Positions 7,332 through 16,288 of a stretch of 64,000 nt of DNA are shown here, in pieces (the stretch's first letter is position 1; the number at the start of each line of letters is the position of its first letter). The notes beneath the pieces are model-generated. The model worked only from the letters and a program-made list of their open reading frames with translations. It ran no database searches and was not told the origin of the DNA. Origin of the DNA: Paenibacillus sp. HWE-109. Lineage in GTDB: Bacteria; Bacillota; Bacilli; Paenibacillales; NBRC-103111. The translations under genes were made by a program, and so were the position numbers. The stretch covers positions 1,922,001 through 1,986,000 of the forward strand of contig NZ_CP091881.1 of the NCBI RefSeq assembly GCF_022163125.1, read 5' to 3'.

Positions 7332-8213
7332 GTGTATACATTACCAGTACCCAATAAGATGGAAGATCGCAATGTGATCAGTATGCTGGAAACCGTCGAC
7401 TGCTTAACTGGAGAGAGAACGCTGCTCGCCACATTCGATGGCCTAATCGAAGCGCCGAATTGGACGCTCGATGGCCGAAGGTTGATCTATAACAGCCAAG
7501 GAAGCTTATTTTCCTTTGATATTGCAAGTTGTGAAAGTACGTTAATAGAAGCTGGATTTGCTGCGCATTGCAACAATGACCATGTACTGTCACCTGATAA
7601 TTCATATATCGCTGTTAGTAATCATACGCAGGAAGACGGTCAATCCCGAATTTATGTGTTTCCGCTTAGCGGCGGCCATCCTGTCTTAATTACTCCGCTG
7701 GCGCCAAGCTATTTGCATGGATGGTCGCCGGACGGCAAGCAATTGGCTTATTGCGCAGAGCGAAACGGCCAATATGATATTTATACCATTCCGGCGATAG
7801 GCGGCGTAGAAACACAATTAACGAATCTGCCTGGTCTTGATGATGGGCCAGAATACTCCCCTGATGGCCGACATATTTGGTTTAATTCCGTTCGCACCGG
7901 ACTTATGCAGGTATGGCGGATGGATGTGGACGGAAGCGCACAGACACAGATGACTTTCGACGAGAGCAATAATTGGTTTCCGCACATTTCACCAGACAGC
8001 CAAACCGTTGCCTACCTCTCCTATCGAAAAGGGGACGTGGCTCCCGGTGATCATCCTCCGAACAAACAGGTGGAGATTCGCTTAATGTCCAGTGAGGGCG
8101 GACCTTCCAAGCGGTTAGTTGAACTGTTTGGTGGTCAGGGTACATTGAATGTGAATTCTTGGTCGCCAGATAGCCGCCAATTAGCTTTTGTTAGTTATAG
8201 ATTAAAAGAGTAA
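7332..8213 (+). CDS. TolB-like/PD40 beta-propeller protein
   Basis: A 293-residue protein made of WD40-like PD40 blades. Repeated signatures are W..DGR.LIY, SPDNSYIAVS, SPDGKQLAY, SPDGRHIWF, SPDSQTVAY and SPDSRQLAF. This is the fold of the C-terminal half of TolB and of propeller domains in S9 peptidases, but no peptidase domain follows. No signal peptide is visible, so it is probably cytoplasmic. The GTG start at 7332 follows GAGAGGGGGAAG. It sits 33 bp upstream of the formylglycine-generating enzyme gene and may share its transcript. The ligand is unknown. Confidence 0.8.
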   Translation: MYTLPVPNKMEDRNVISMLETVDCLTGERTLLATFDGLIEAPNWTLDGRRLIYNSQGSLFSFDIASCESTLIEAGFAAHCNNDHVLSPDNSYIAVSNHTQEDGQSRIYVFPLSGGHPVLITPLAPSYLHGWSPDGKQLAYCAERNGQYDIYTIPAIGGVETQLTNLPGLDDGPEYSPDGRHIWFNSVRTGLMQVWRMDVDGSAQTQMTFDESNNWFPHISPDSQTVAYLSYRKGDVAPGDHPPNKQVEIRLMSSEGGPSKRLVELFGGQGTLNVNSWSPDSRQLAFVSYRLKE

Positions 8214-8246
8214 ATACCATTTTAGAGTTGAGAAAGGAAGCTATCT

Positions 8247-9221
8247 ATGGATACAAACAGTAAAGCATGTTGTTCGGCGAGCCGTCATACCGCGGGACAG
8301 GAACAGCCACCAATCCCCACGCTTGAAGTTGCTCAAACAGATGCTCCGAACGTTCCGAAACTGCATGACATGGTTCTGATACAAGGCGGAACTTTTTTAA
8401 TGGGGACGGATGATCAGGAAGGCTTCCCTTCCGATGGAGAAGGTCCTGTGCGCGAAGTAACGGTTAAAGCTTTCTATATAGATCCTTGTGCGGTAACGAA
8501 TGCGGAGTTCAAGCAGTTCGTTGATCAAACAGGCTACAAGACGGAAGCGGAATCGTTCGGATGGTCCTTTGTTTTCCATTTGTTCGTGTCCGAAGAAACA
8601 GCCAAGCAGGTGAAAACCACGGTCCAGCAAACACCATGGTGGTGGGTTGTAGAAGGTGCGGATTGGCAGCATCCCGAAGGCCCGGATTCGCATGTGGAGG
8701 ATCGGATGGATCATCCGGTCACACAGGTATCATGGCATGACGCTATGGCCTATTGTCGCTGGTCCGGGAAGCGTTTGCCGACGGAAGCAGAATGGGAATT
8801 CGCTGCTCGGGGAGGCTTAGTGAAGAAACGCTACCCTTGGGGAGACGAGCTGAAGCCCGGCGGCAAGCACATGTGCAATATTTGGCAGGGGAAATTCCCG
8901 GATAAGAATAACAAAAGTGACGGCTATGCCGGTACTGCGCCTGTAAAGGCTTTCGAACCCAATGGCTATGGCTTATATAATGTGTCAGGCAATGTTTGGG
9001 AATGGTGCTCCGACTGGTTCAGCCCAAATTTCCATATCAAAGACAAGCGCGACAACCCAAGCGGTCCACCTAAAGGAGAAGCCCGCGCGATGCGTGGCGG
9101 CTCATATTTGTGCCATCGTTCCTATTGTAATCGCTACCGAGTAGCTGCCCGCAGTAAGAACACGCCAGACAGCTCTACGGGAAATATTGGTTTTCGCTGC
9201 GCAGCGGACGTTTCTTTTTGA
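8247..9221 (+). CDS. Formylglycine-generating enzyme (SUMF1/FGE family)
   Basis: Oxidises a sulfatase active-site cysteine to C-alpha-formylglycine using oxygen and copper. The FGE-sulfatase domain covers about residues 40-322 of 324. The signature RGGSYLCHRSYCNRYR is present with both catalytic, copper-binding cysteines (C289 and C294), followed by ARSKNTPDSS.GNIGFRC. Many SUMF1-fold proteins such as EgtB- or PvdO-type lack this Cys pair, so a genuine FGE is likely. The N-terminal extension contains a Cys-Cys pair (about 9-10). ATG 8247 follows GAAAGGAAG. No sulfatase with a CxPxR motif was seen in the window, so the client must be elsewhere. Confidence 0.93.
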   Translation: MDTNSKACCSASRHTAGQEQPPIPTLEVAQTDAPNVPKLHDMVLIQGGTFLMGTDDQEGFPSDGEGPVREVTVKAFYIDPCAVTNAEFKQFVDQTGYKTEAESFGWSFVFHLFVSEETAKQVKTTVQQTPWWWVVEGADWQHPEGPDSHVEDRMDHPVTQVSWHDAMAYCRWSGKRLPTEAEWEFAARGGLVKKRYPWGDELKPGGKHMCNIWQGKFPDKNNKSDGYAGTAPVKAFEPNGYGLYNVSGNVWEWCSDWFSPNFHIKDKRDNPSGPPKGEARAMRGGSYLCHRSYCNRYRVAARSKNTPDSSTGNIGFRCAADVSF

Positions 9222-9308
9222 TAGGTTTGTGTATAATAGAGTTAATGGTCTCGTGAAATGTGAAATGTGAAATGGTGCTGGTCATCTACTGATTTTGTGG
9301 AAGGTGGT

Positions 9309-9488
9309 ATGCGAACAGTGATTAGATGTAAAAGCTGCGCAAAATTAACGGAACTGCAAATGCATCGCTGCACGCATTGCGGTGTTGTGCTTTCCTACTC
9401 CGTGGCGGAAAAATTCGATCTATTGGCAGAATCTGTGGAGAATGCCTTGAAGAAGGAATTGGAACTAAGGAGAAAGCAGCGTCATTAA
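9309..9488 (+). CDS. Small zinc-ribbon protein
   Basis: A 59-residue protein with two Cys-x2-Cys knuckles (CKSC and CTHC) in its first 25 residues and a charged helical tail. ATG 9309 is preferred because GGAAGGTGG lies just upstream. The longer frame from 9267 has no ribosome site. This is probably a zinc-binding adaptor or regulator. It begins 87 bp after the FGE gene on the same strand. No specific family is recognised. Confidence 0.6.
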   Translation: MRTVIRCKSCAKLTELQMHRCTHCGVVLSYSVAEKFDLLAESVENALKKELELRRKQRH

Positions 9489-9516
9489 GTTGATTATTAG
9501 GATGCTCGGATTTGAA

Positions 9517-9560
9517 GAGGCTGTTTGTTAAGTAGGTATCGCGACTTAACCAACAGTCTC
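9517..9560 (+). terminator. Probable terminator hairpin
   Basis: The arms 9517-9533 (GAGGCTGTTTGTTAAGT) and 9544-9560 (ACTTAACCAACAGTCTC) pair with two mismatches. The following T-run is weak, so termination is likely but not certain. Confidence 0.55.
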
Positions 9561-9635
9561 TATTAATGTTGCCAAAAAATTGAAACTTTTCTCGGGCAGG
9601 AGCAGTCTAATTTAGTAGAAAAAAAGGAGAGTGAT

Positions 9636-10724
9636 TTGAGCGTGATCCTGTCATCCATAGCTGCGTTATTAACTTCAGGAATCGTATTGATTCTGATTAT
9701 GCCGTTCATAAGACGGCTGTCCATTGCCATAGGAGCGGTAGCTGTGCCGAATCATCGCACGATGCACAGTTCGATTATGCCCCGGTTGGGGGGATTGGCT
9801 ATCTTTATTTCTTTTATGTCAGCAGCAGCCTTGTTTTATGCCAAGCTAGCACCAACTCTGCCGGCATTTTGGGGACTATTCATAGCCGCATGTATCATTG
9901 AAGTTGTTGGGGTAATTGATGATGTTTATACATTGAGTGCCAAGTGGAAAATGCTCGGTCAACTGCTGGCAGCATCGACAGTAGCCTTGTCCGGGTTTAC
10001 GATTGATCAGATCCATATCCCATTTGGCAGTGACATGTATTTCCCGGCATGGCTTTCTATTCTGTTAACCATAGGTTGGATTGTGGGCATGATTAATGCT
10101 CTGAACTGGATCGATGGGTTAGATGGTCTGGCGACAGGTATTGCGGGCATATCCTGTTTAGCATTATGTATCATCGCTGCGATGACAGGCAATGTGCCTG
10201 TTCTGATAATTAGCGCAACATTACTGGGGAGTTTAGCAGGGTTTTATCTATTCAACGCCGAGCCTGCTTCCATTTTTATGGGGGAATCCGGATCAGCCTT
10301 CCTTGGATTTGTATTGGCTGTCCTTGCCATCCTTGGGTTCAAACAGGCTATTTTTGTCTCGTTTATTGTCCCGTTATTAATTCTAGGTGTTCCGATATTG
10401 GACACGCTGCTTGCGATGGTGCGTCGCGCTCTGCAAGGGCGTCCTGTGTATGAAGCTGACCGGGGTCATGTGCATCATCGATTGACAGATCTAGGGGTTA
10501 GTCGTCGTAAAACGGTGTATACCTTGTACGTCATATCTGCCTTCTTGGGGATTTGTGCGATTATACTCACCAAAGCGTCTCAATCGGGGATAACCCTTGT
10601 TATGTTGTTGTTGCTGGTTGCGTTGTTGATTCTTGCGGGTGCTGAGTTGGTCGGTATTATTAAAGGAAAGCTTCCGTTGTCCGCATTCCTAAGAAGAATC
10701 AGGCGTGTGCGTGAGGAAAAATAA
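9636..10724 (+). CDS. WecA/TagO-like undecaprenyl-phosphate sugar-1-phosphate transferase
   Basis: Polytopic membrane enzyme of the MraY/WecA family (362 residues, about ten or eleven membrane segments). It transfers a HexNAc-1-phosphate to undecaprenyl phosphate, the first step of teichoic acid or other wall glycan synthesis. Visible motifs are D95-D96 (VIDDVY), N157..D160..D163 (NWIDGLDG), and the basic HVHHRL loop (H278, H280, H281). The conserved MGDxGS motif reads MGESGS here, with E217 in place of the usual Asp. The TTG start at 9636 follows AGGAG at 9625-9629. GTG 9642 is an alternative. It is directly adjacent to the DUF2809 gene downstream. Confidence 0.87.
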   Translation: MSVILSSIAALLTSGIVLILIMPFIRRLSIAIGAVAVPNHRTMHSSIMPRLGGLAIFISFMSAAALFYAKLAPTLPAFWGLFIAACIIEVVGVIDDVYTLSAKWKMLGQLLAASTVALSGFTIDQIHIPFGSDMYFPAWLSILLTIGWIVGMINALNWIDGLDGLATGIAGISCLALCIIAAMTGNVPVLIISATLLGSLAGFYLFNAEPASIFMGESGSAFLGFVLAVLAILGFKQAIFVSFIVPLLILGVPILDTLLAMVRRALQGRPVYEADRGHVHHRLTDLGVSRRKTVYTLYVISAFLGICAIILTKASQSGITLVMLLLLVALLILAGAELVGIIKGKLPLSAFLRRIRRVREEK

Positions 10725-11105
10725 ATGAGCAAGTACGGAATTGCCGTCTTCGTGACGATACTTCTAGGCATTGGCTCAAGACACTTTGCGAGCTTGCTGC
10801 CACCTGTCATTGCCATCCATGCCGGGGATATTCTCTGGGCCAGTATGGTGTATCTAGGATTCCGATTTGTTGGGTACAACAAAAGTCTTCTCTGGGCTGT
10901 TGGGTTGAGCGTCTTATTCAGTTTTGCCATAGAATTCAGTCAATTATATCAAGCGGATTGGATAGTTGCTCTTAGGCATACAGTTCTCGGCGGCCTCATC
11001 CTAGGGCAAGGCTTTCTAAAACTAGATTTGCTTCGCTATGTAATGGGTATCGCTCTTGCTTACTTTCTAGACAAGGTATGGCTGTTTAGAAAAGGCAAGA
11101 GCTGA
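10725..11105 (+). CDS. DUF2809-family membrane protein
   Basis: A 126-residue protein with four predicted membrane segments, matching the short DUF2809 family in length and in its SRHF and LRHTVLGGLILG signatures. Function is unknown. The ATG begins right after the TAA of the WecA-like gene, so the two are translationally coupled. Its last 46 bp overlap the 3' end of the convergent EAL gene. Confidence 0.75.
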   Translation: MSKYGIAVFVTILLGIGSRHFASLLPPVIAIHAGDILWASMVYLGFRFVGYNKSLLWAVGLSVLFSFAIEFSQLYQADWIVALRHTVLGGLILGQGFLKLDLLRYVMGIALAYFLDKVWLFRKGKS

Positions 11106-12928
11106 TTTTCAACCAGAGGCTTGCTAAAATAATAACCTTGCACGTTATCACAGTCTAACGTTTTGAGGATGTCCAGTTGATAGTTGGTTTCAACCCCTTC
11201 AGCGATCACAGATAAATTCAATTTCTTGACTAAATGAATGATGGCAGAAGTTAGATTGCGTTCATCTTCGAGGTGGGACAGATCTTGGATGAAACTTTTG
11301 TCGATTTTGATGAGATGGAAGGGCAACGTTCTTAAATAACTCAAGGAAGAGAACCCAGTGCCGAAGTCATCGAGCGCGAGTTTGAAGCCTGCTTCCATAA
11401 GCTGATTCAGGCGCTTAGCGGCGGTATCTATGGACTCGATCAGAGCGCTCTCTGTTACTTCCAGTTCGATGGAAGAGGGGGAGATACCCGCACTTTGCAC
11501 CATCTGGACAACACTTTCCACGAAATCATCTTCTCTAAGCTGCGCAGGCGAGATATTGATAGCCATGATGGCATAGGGACAAGTAACCAATAGGGTTTTT
11601 AGCGTTTCACAAGCCTGTTGAATAACCCACTTGCCAATCGGAATGATCATGCCATTCTCTTCGGCAATGGGGATGAATTCATTAGGCATAATAGGGCCCA
11701 GCACGCCATGCTGCCAGCGAAGCAAAGCTTCAAAGCCACGGATGCTGCTGGTTTGCAGGTCAATTTGCGGTTGATACATCAGATGGAATTCATTTCTAGT
11801 CAAAGCGCTCCGAAGCGACTCCGATAAATTCGCATGGTGAAGCTGATCTAAAGTCAATTGTTCTTTATAGAGTACAATCCGGTTATTGCCTTGCTTCTGG
11901 GCATAGTAATTCGCAGTTCGGATTTGCTCAATAATTTGCTCAACCTCAATCGAACGGCCCTCATACATATAAACTCCTGTGCTGAGTGAAATCTCAATGG
12001 CAGGTGTTCCCCCGTTGTATCCTTTGACAAGCGAATTCAAGGCTTGACGGTTCCACTCATGGATGTACGCTTCATCTCTGGCAAGCGGCAGCAGAATCAG
12101 AAATTCATTATAAGTAATGCGCCCTACATAACTTCCGCTCGGCAAATGAGCTGAAATGCGGCTGCCAACTTCTTGCAAGAGTTGATTGGTTACCTGCAAG
12201 CCATGTAAATCATGAATGACCTTCAAATTATTGACGGTGAATAATAAAAACGTGGATTTGGCATGCGTATGGATGATTTTCTTCATCAGTTTGGACATTC
12301 GCTGAAGATTAGGGAGGCCTGTAATTGTATCGAACAACGAATTATGATTTCTCTGTACTTCTACTTGTATAAAATGTTGAATCGTAAAAATGGCAATCGG
12401 ATAGAGGATCAGGATAGGTCCTGCGAATTGTTTAATCAAGAGCATGGCAATGTGCTGAGGAAGCAGGACGCTCCAGGCAATACTTTGAATAGCAATGAGC
12501 AGGCTGAAGATGCCCGTAGAAATCACACTTCTCCTACGACCAAAAGGCTTCTTGTAATGATAAAAAAAGATCCCCATCAAACCGGATGTTAGAATGGCAA
12601 ACACGCCAGGAAGCATGCCGCTGCCCCCGATCGAATACCGAAAGCCGCCGATAAGCAGAATGGTTATCAGTGATGAAAGCCCGCCTCCCATACTTCCGGA
12701 TACAGCAGACAACACCACATTCATATCAAGAAACACACCAGAAGTCACTTGAACAGGCATGTGCATTGAAATAATACCCGCTAGACCGAACATAACGCCA
12801 TAGGCAAGCTGCTGATAATACCACCTTTGGGTGGTCAAATAAGGCGAGAGATGATTAATAATGATGATGAACAACGTAATATTAGCCAAATTCTGCAAGA
12901 GGCCTGTTAGATTATCTAAAGCTGTCAA
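11060..12928 (-). CDS. 5TM-sensor, degenerate GGDEF plus EAL c-di-GMP phosphodiesterase
   Basis: Integral-membrane signalling protein, 622 residues. The N-terminus is a 5TM-5TMR_LYT-type sensor (about 1-190). The GGDEF domain (about 200-355) has its signature site as RITYNEF (270-276) and is probably catalytically dead. The C-terminal EAL domain (about 375-615) keeps E400-A401-L402, NISPAQL, DDFGTGFSS and AEGVE. The net activity expected is cyclic-di-GMP hydrolysis, perhaps with GTP sensing by the GGDEF domain. TTG 12928 is chosen as start because GAGGAGGAAGG precedes it. The frame continues 24 codons upstream without a ribosome site. Confidence 0.9.
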   Translation of the reverse strand: MTALDNLTGLLQNLANITLFIIIINHLSPYLTTQRWYYQQLAYGVMFGLAGIISMHMPVQVTSGVFLDMNVVLSAVSGSMGGGLSSLITILLIGGFRYSIGGSGMLPGVFAILTSGLMGIFFYHYKKPFGRRRSVISTGIFSLLIAIQSIAWSVLLPQHIAMLLIKQFAGPILILYPIAIFTIQHFIQVEVQRNHNSLFDTITGLPNLQRMSKLMKKIIHTHAKSTFLLFTVNNLKVIHDLHGLQVTNQLLQEVGSRISAHLPSGSYVGRITYNEFLILLPLARDEAYIHEWNRQALNSLVKGYNGGTPAIEISLSTGVYMYEGRSIEVEQIIEQIRTANYYAQKQGNNRIVLYKEQLTLDQLHHANLSESLRSALTRNEFHLMYQPQIDLQTSSIRGFEALLRWQHGVLGPIMPNEFIPIAEENGMIIPIGKWVIQQACETLKTLLVTCPYAIMAINISPAQLREDDFVESVVQMVQSAGISPSSIELEVTESALIESIDTAAKRLNQLMEAGFKLALDDFGTGFSSLSYLRTLPFHLIKIDKSFIQDLSHLEDERNLTSAIIHLVKKLNLSVIAEGVETNYQLDILKTLDCDNVQGYYFSKPLVENQLLPFLNSHTLSRK

Positions 12929-13216
12929 AGACCTTCCTCCTCGAAAATAGCAAAAAGTACCGTTACATGTGCGCAAAGAATATACGCATATATTCGACAT
13001 AATTTGTGAATTTCCTTTAAATTAGAACATTAGCTTCGTTTACCCCCAGATTGCACAAGGAATAACCTTCGAATAGAACATTTCTATTGAACAAATGTAC
13101 GAATAGGAAAGATCGATTAGACGCAAATAGCAGGCAAATGATACAGTATGAAAATAAATCCTATATAAACGATAGGAATTGTCGTGAATATGATGCAAGG
13201 GAAGGGGCCAAGGCGA

Positions 13217-14329
13217 ATGATATCTTTCAAAGCACCAAATCAGTACTGGAATGAGTCACACATTTTAGCAAAAGGCGGAGCACTTATCGCTCCACTCGGT
13301 CAAAAAGCACTTATTATTGCTGGGAAACAGGCCCTTGAGGCAATTAGTTCATCTTCCTTTCTTTTGGGCCTGCAAGAATCCGGGATTACATATTCCATTG
13401 CTTTGTTCAGTGGCAAAGTGACGACGACGGAGATTCAAACCTATCGAAACATTGCAGCAGACAAAGAAGTTGATGTCATTATCGGTATCGGCGGCGGCAA
13501 ATCCCTGGATATCTCCAAAGCAGTCGCTGACCATTTGGGTATTCCCGTTGTTGCGGTGCCGACCATAGCTGCAACCTGCGCATCTTGGGCTGCTTTATCC
13601 GTGCTCTACGATGAGTTGGGCCGCTCATCCTCGTACAGGCTGCTGAAGCAGTCCCCTTCATTAGTGCTTGCTGATCTGCAAGTATTGGTAGCTGCTCCTA
13701 AGCGGTACTTGGCTTCTGGCATCGGCGATACGCTCGTGAAATGGTACGAAACGGTCGTCAATCACAACGAAGAGCCGGATGGATTGGATATACGAATCTC
13801 GATACAAATAGCCAAATTAGCCCTAGAACGATTGCAGATATATGCCAAGTCAGCTTATGAAGCGGCGGGGACAGGAGAAGTCACACCTGCGTTTAAAGAA
13901 GCTGTGGATGCTGTCATTGTTCTGGCGGGATTAGCAGGAAGCGCTCAAGGAAATACACCGCGTGCGGGCATTGCCCATGGCATCCATAATAGTCTGACCT
14001 TCCTTCCAGAAACGAAAGACACCTTGCACGGTGAGAAGGTTGCCTTCGGATTACTAACTCAGGTCGTGCTGGAGAAGCGAGCAGAAGATGAGATTCATCG
14101 TCTCGCTAGTCTACTCCACCAACTCCAACTCCCCATTACGCTTAAGGAGCTTGGGATTGAACAGCCGTCTGCGGAAGTGGCAGCGACGATTGCCCAAGGC
14201 GTTCAACTGCGTGAGGAAGCGATCAGTCATTTATCCTTTGCGGTGAATGAGACATTGCTCGCACAAGCCATCCAAACGGCTGATCAATGGGGACAGCGCA
14301 TCGCGCAGGAAAATTACGTTCAGCAATAA
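13217..14329 (+). CDS. Iron-containing alcohol dehydrogenase, GldA/HcxA type
   Basis: NAD(P)-dependent dehydrogenase of the glycerol dehydrogenase family. The nucleotide loop GIGGGKSLDISKAVA and the PTIAATCASWAALSV stretch are typical. Metal ligands are predicted in SGIGDTLV (Asp), AHGIHNSL (His) and LHGEKVAFG (His). The PTIAATCA signature recalls 2-hydroxycarboxylate dehydrogenases of the HcxA/YbdH group more than glycerol dehydrogenase. ATG 13217 has GGGAAGGGG nine bases upstream. Starts at 13184 (GTG) or 13190 (ATG) are possible. It is the first gene of an operon with an ABC importer, an aminotransferase-GNAT fusion and a flavin monooxygenase, so it may interconvert a 2-oxo acid and a 2-hydroxy acid. 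Confidence 0.82.
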   Translation: MISFKAPNQYWNESHILAKGGALIAPLGQKALIIAGKQALEAISSSSFLLGLQESGITYSIALFSGKVTTTEIQTYRNIAADKEVDVIIGIGGGKSLDISKAVADHLGIPVVAVPTIAATCASWAALSVLYDELGRSSSYRLLKQSPSLVLADLQVLVAAPKRYLASGIGDTLVKWYETVVNHNEEPDGLDIRISIQIAKLALERLQIYAKSAYEAAGTGEVTPAFKEAVDAVIVLAGLAGSAQGNTPRAGIAHGIHNSLTFLPETKDTLHGEKVAFGLLTQVVLEKRAEDEIHRLASLLHQLQLPITLKELGIEQPSAEVAATIAQGVQLREEAISHLSFAVNETLLAQAIQTADQWGQRIAQENYVQQ

Positions 14330-14363
14330 ACATATTTTATAAATAGAAGGGGAGTCATTTCTT

Positions 14364-15449
14364 ATGTCAACAGCCAAAAAACGATTCAGCCAAACCATTG
14401 TTTCTTTATTCGTACTCGCATTTGCGGCGGGTTGTGCCAACCAAGCAACAACAGCGGGAGGTGCCAAGTCGTCTAGTTCTCCCGCACCATCACCTTCGGC
14501 AGCGGCGCAGACCAAAGCATCAGCACCTGCCGTAGACTTGAGCAAAGTGACACTTCGCGTCGGACAGACGGGGTGGGCCAATTTGGAAATCGGCTTCAAA
14601 GAAGCTGGTTTGACGGATACGCCTTATAAGCTGCAATTCAGCGTGTTTCAAGGTGGCAATCTCCAGTTGGAGGCAATGGCGGCGAACAATTTGGACCTAG
14701 GCTCAACGAGCGAAATTCCACCTATTTTTGCCTCGCAGGCTGCTAATGGCGGTAATTTCAAGGTCATCGCCTCCTTTGAATCTACGACATTAAACCAAGA
14801 AATTGTCGTCCCCAAAGGATCGCCGATCAAAAGTGTCGCTGAACTGAAAGGCAAGAAAGTTGCCTATGTGAACGCGACGACAGCGCATTACTTTTTGGTG
14901 AAAATCTTGCAGAATGCGGGTCTCTCTTGGACGGATGTTGAAGCGGTGCCTTTATCTACGTCGGATGGACTTAGTGCGTTAATTAGCGGCAAAGTGGATG
15001 CCTTAGCGAGTTACGGGAATGCGATTATTTCTGCCCATCAGAATGGCGCAACAGAACTGGCCAGTGCCAAAGATATTTTATCTGGAAACTTTTTATATGA
15101 AGCAACACCAGATGCGATCAGTGATCCGGCCAAGCATGCGGCAATCGTAGATTTTTTGAGCAGATTGAATAAGTTTTACGCATGGACACGCAATAATCAG
15201 CAGAAATGGGCTGAAATTACAGCAACTAATACGAAGCAACCGGTTGAACAGGCACTGGACACACTCAAAAAAGGCGAGATCCAACGTCCTTCCAAAATTT
15301 CTTCTAATTTCGATAAAGCCATTGCTTCAGAGCAGGATGTGGCCGATGCACTGACAAGTGTAGGGGTATTGAAAAATAAAATTGATGTCAGCGCTACATG
15401 GAGCCGGGCCTTCGAGGAAGAACTCAAGAAGATAACAGCAGCGCCATAA
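14364..15449 (+). CDS. SsuA/NrtA/TauA-like ABC substrate-binding lipoprotein
   Basis: A 361-residue extracellular binding lipoprotein. The signal peptide ends in AFAAGC (about 20-25). An Ser/Ala/Pro-rich tether extends to about residue 60, then a periplasmic-binding fold of the NMT1/SsuA group with G..NLQLEAMAANNLDLG and LKGKKVAYV signatures. Members bind sulfonates, taurine, nitrate or pyrimidine precursors. ATG 14364 follows AGGGGAG. It lies 34 bp after the dehydrogenase and 31 bp before the permease. Confidence 0.87.
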   Translation: MSTAKKRFSQTIVSLFVLAFAAGCANQATTAGGAKSSSSPAPSPSAAAQTKASAPAVDLSKVTLRVGQTGWANLEIGFKEAGLTDTPYKLQFSVFQGGNLQLEAMAANNLDLGSTSEIPPIFASQAANGGNFKVIASFESTTLNQEIVVPKGSPIKSVAELKGKKVAYVNATTAHYFLVKILQNAGLSWTDVEAVPLSTSDGLSALISGKVDALASYGNAIISAHQNGATELASAKDILSGNFLYEATPDAISDPAKHAAIVDFLSRLNKFYAWTRNNQQKWAEITATNTKQPVEQALDTLKKGEIQRPSKISSNFDKAIASEQDVADALTSVGVLKNKIDVSATWSRAFEEELKKITAAP

Positions 15450-15480
15450 GTTGGTGATATGTGGAAAGGTGTGTGTGCAA

Positions 15481-16263
15481 ATGAAAGAATCGAAAGGAAA
15501 ACAACGCTTCTTTGTCATCGCTCCTTGGATTATTCCGATTGTTATCATCATCGCCTGGCATGTTTTGACGACAACCGGGGTTGTTGGTGCGAATGTGCTG
15601 CCACAGCCCGTCAAAGTGCTAAGCGTCTTTGTCGCTATGCTGAAATCAGGTGAGTTGTTGACTCACATTACGATAAGTGCCAGGCGAGCTTTCAGTGGAC
15701 TGCTGCTTGGCGGAGGCATAGGGTTTCTGTTTGGCCTGCTGAATGGATTCTCGCGAGTAGCGGAGAAATTGGCGGACTCGTCCATCCAAATGATTCGAAC
15801 GATTCCCCATCTCGCCCTGATCCCACTGGTGATCATCTGGTTTGGGATTGATGAGTCAGCGAAGCTGGTGCTTGTATCCTTGGGCGTTTTCTTCCCGGTG
15901 TATCTTAATACGTTCCATGGCATTCGCTCGATTGATCCAGGCTTGATTGAAATGGGAAAAGTATATGGTTTAAATCGCTTAGCCTTGTATTGGCATATTA
16001 TTTTGCCGGGTGCTTTGCCTTCTATCCTGGTCGGTCTGCGTTACGCACTAGGCATTATGTGGCTCACGCTCATCGTGGCCGAAACGGTTGCAGCCAAATC
16101 AGGCTTGGGCTATATGGCGAATAGTGCCAGGGAATTTTTCCAAATGGACGTTATCGTTCTCAGTATTCTCATTTATGCATTGTTGGGTAAATTATCGGAC
16201 AGCGCTGCGAAATGGCTGGAGAAATGGTGGCTGCAGTGGAATCCAAGCTATGTCAGACAGTAA
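15481..16263 (+). CDS. SsuC/TauC-like ABC permease
   Basis: Inner-membrane permease of the sulfonate/nitrate/taurine group, 260 residues with about six membrane helices and an EAA-type loop at about 155-175 (IEMGKVYGLNRLALYWHIIL). ATG 15481 is preferred to TTG 15451 because GGAAAGGTG lies upstream. The matching SsuB-type ATPase gene is absent from this operon and from the rest of the window, so the transporter must borrow an ATPase encoded elsewhere. Confidence 0.87.
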   Translation: MKESKGKQRFFVIAPWIIPIVIIIAWHVLTTTGVVGANVLPQPVKVLSVFVAMLKSGELLTHITISARRAFSGLLLGGGIGFLFGLLNGFSRVAEKLADSSIQMIRTIPHLALIPLVIIWFGIDESAKLVLVSLGVFFPVYLNTFHGIRSIDPGLIEMGKVYGLNRLALYWHIILPGALPSILVGLRYALGIMWLTLIVAETVAAKSGLGYMANSAREFFQMDVIVLSILIYALLGKLSDSAAKWLEKWWLQWNPSYVRQ

Positions 16264-16288
16264 ATTGAGGGAAGTGGAGGTTACAACA

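Noticed and set aside
16088..16288. Upstream extension of the aminotransferase-GNAT frame
   Set aside because: It overlaps the permease gene in another frame and lacks a ribosome site. ATG 16289 has a good one.
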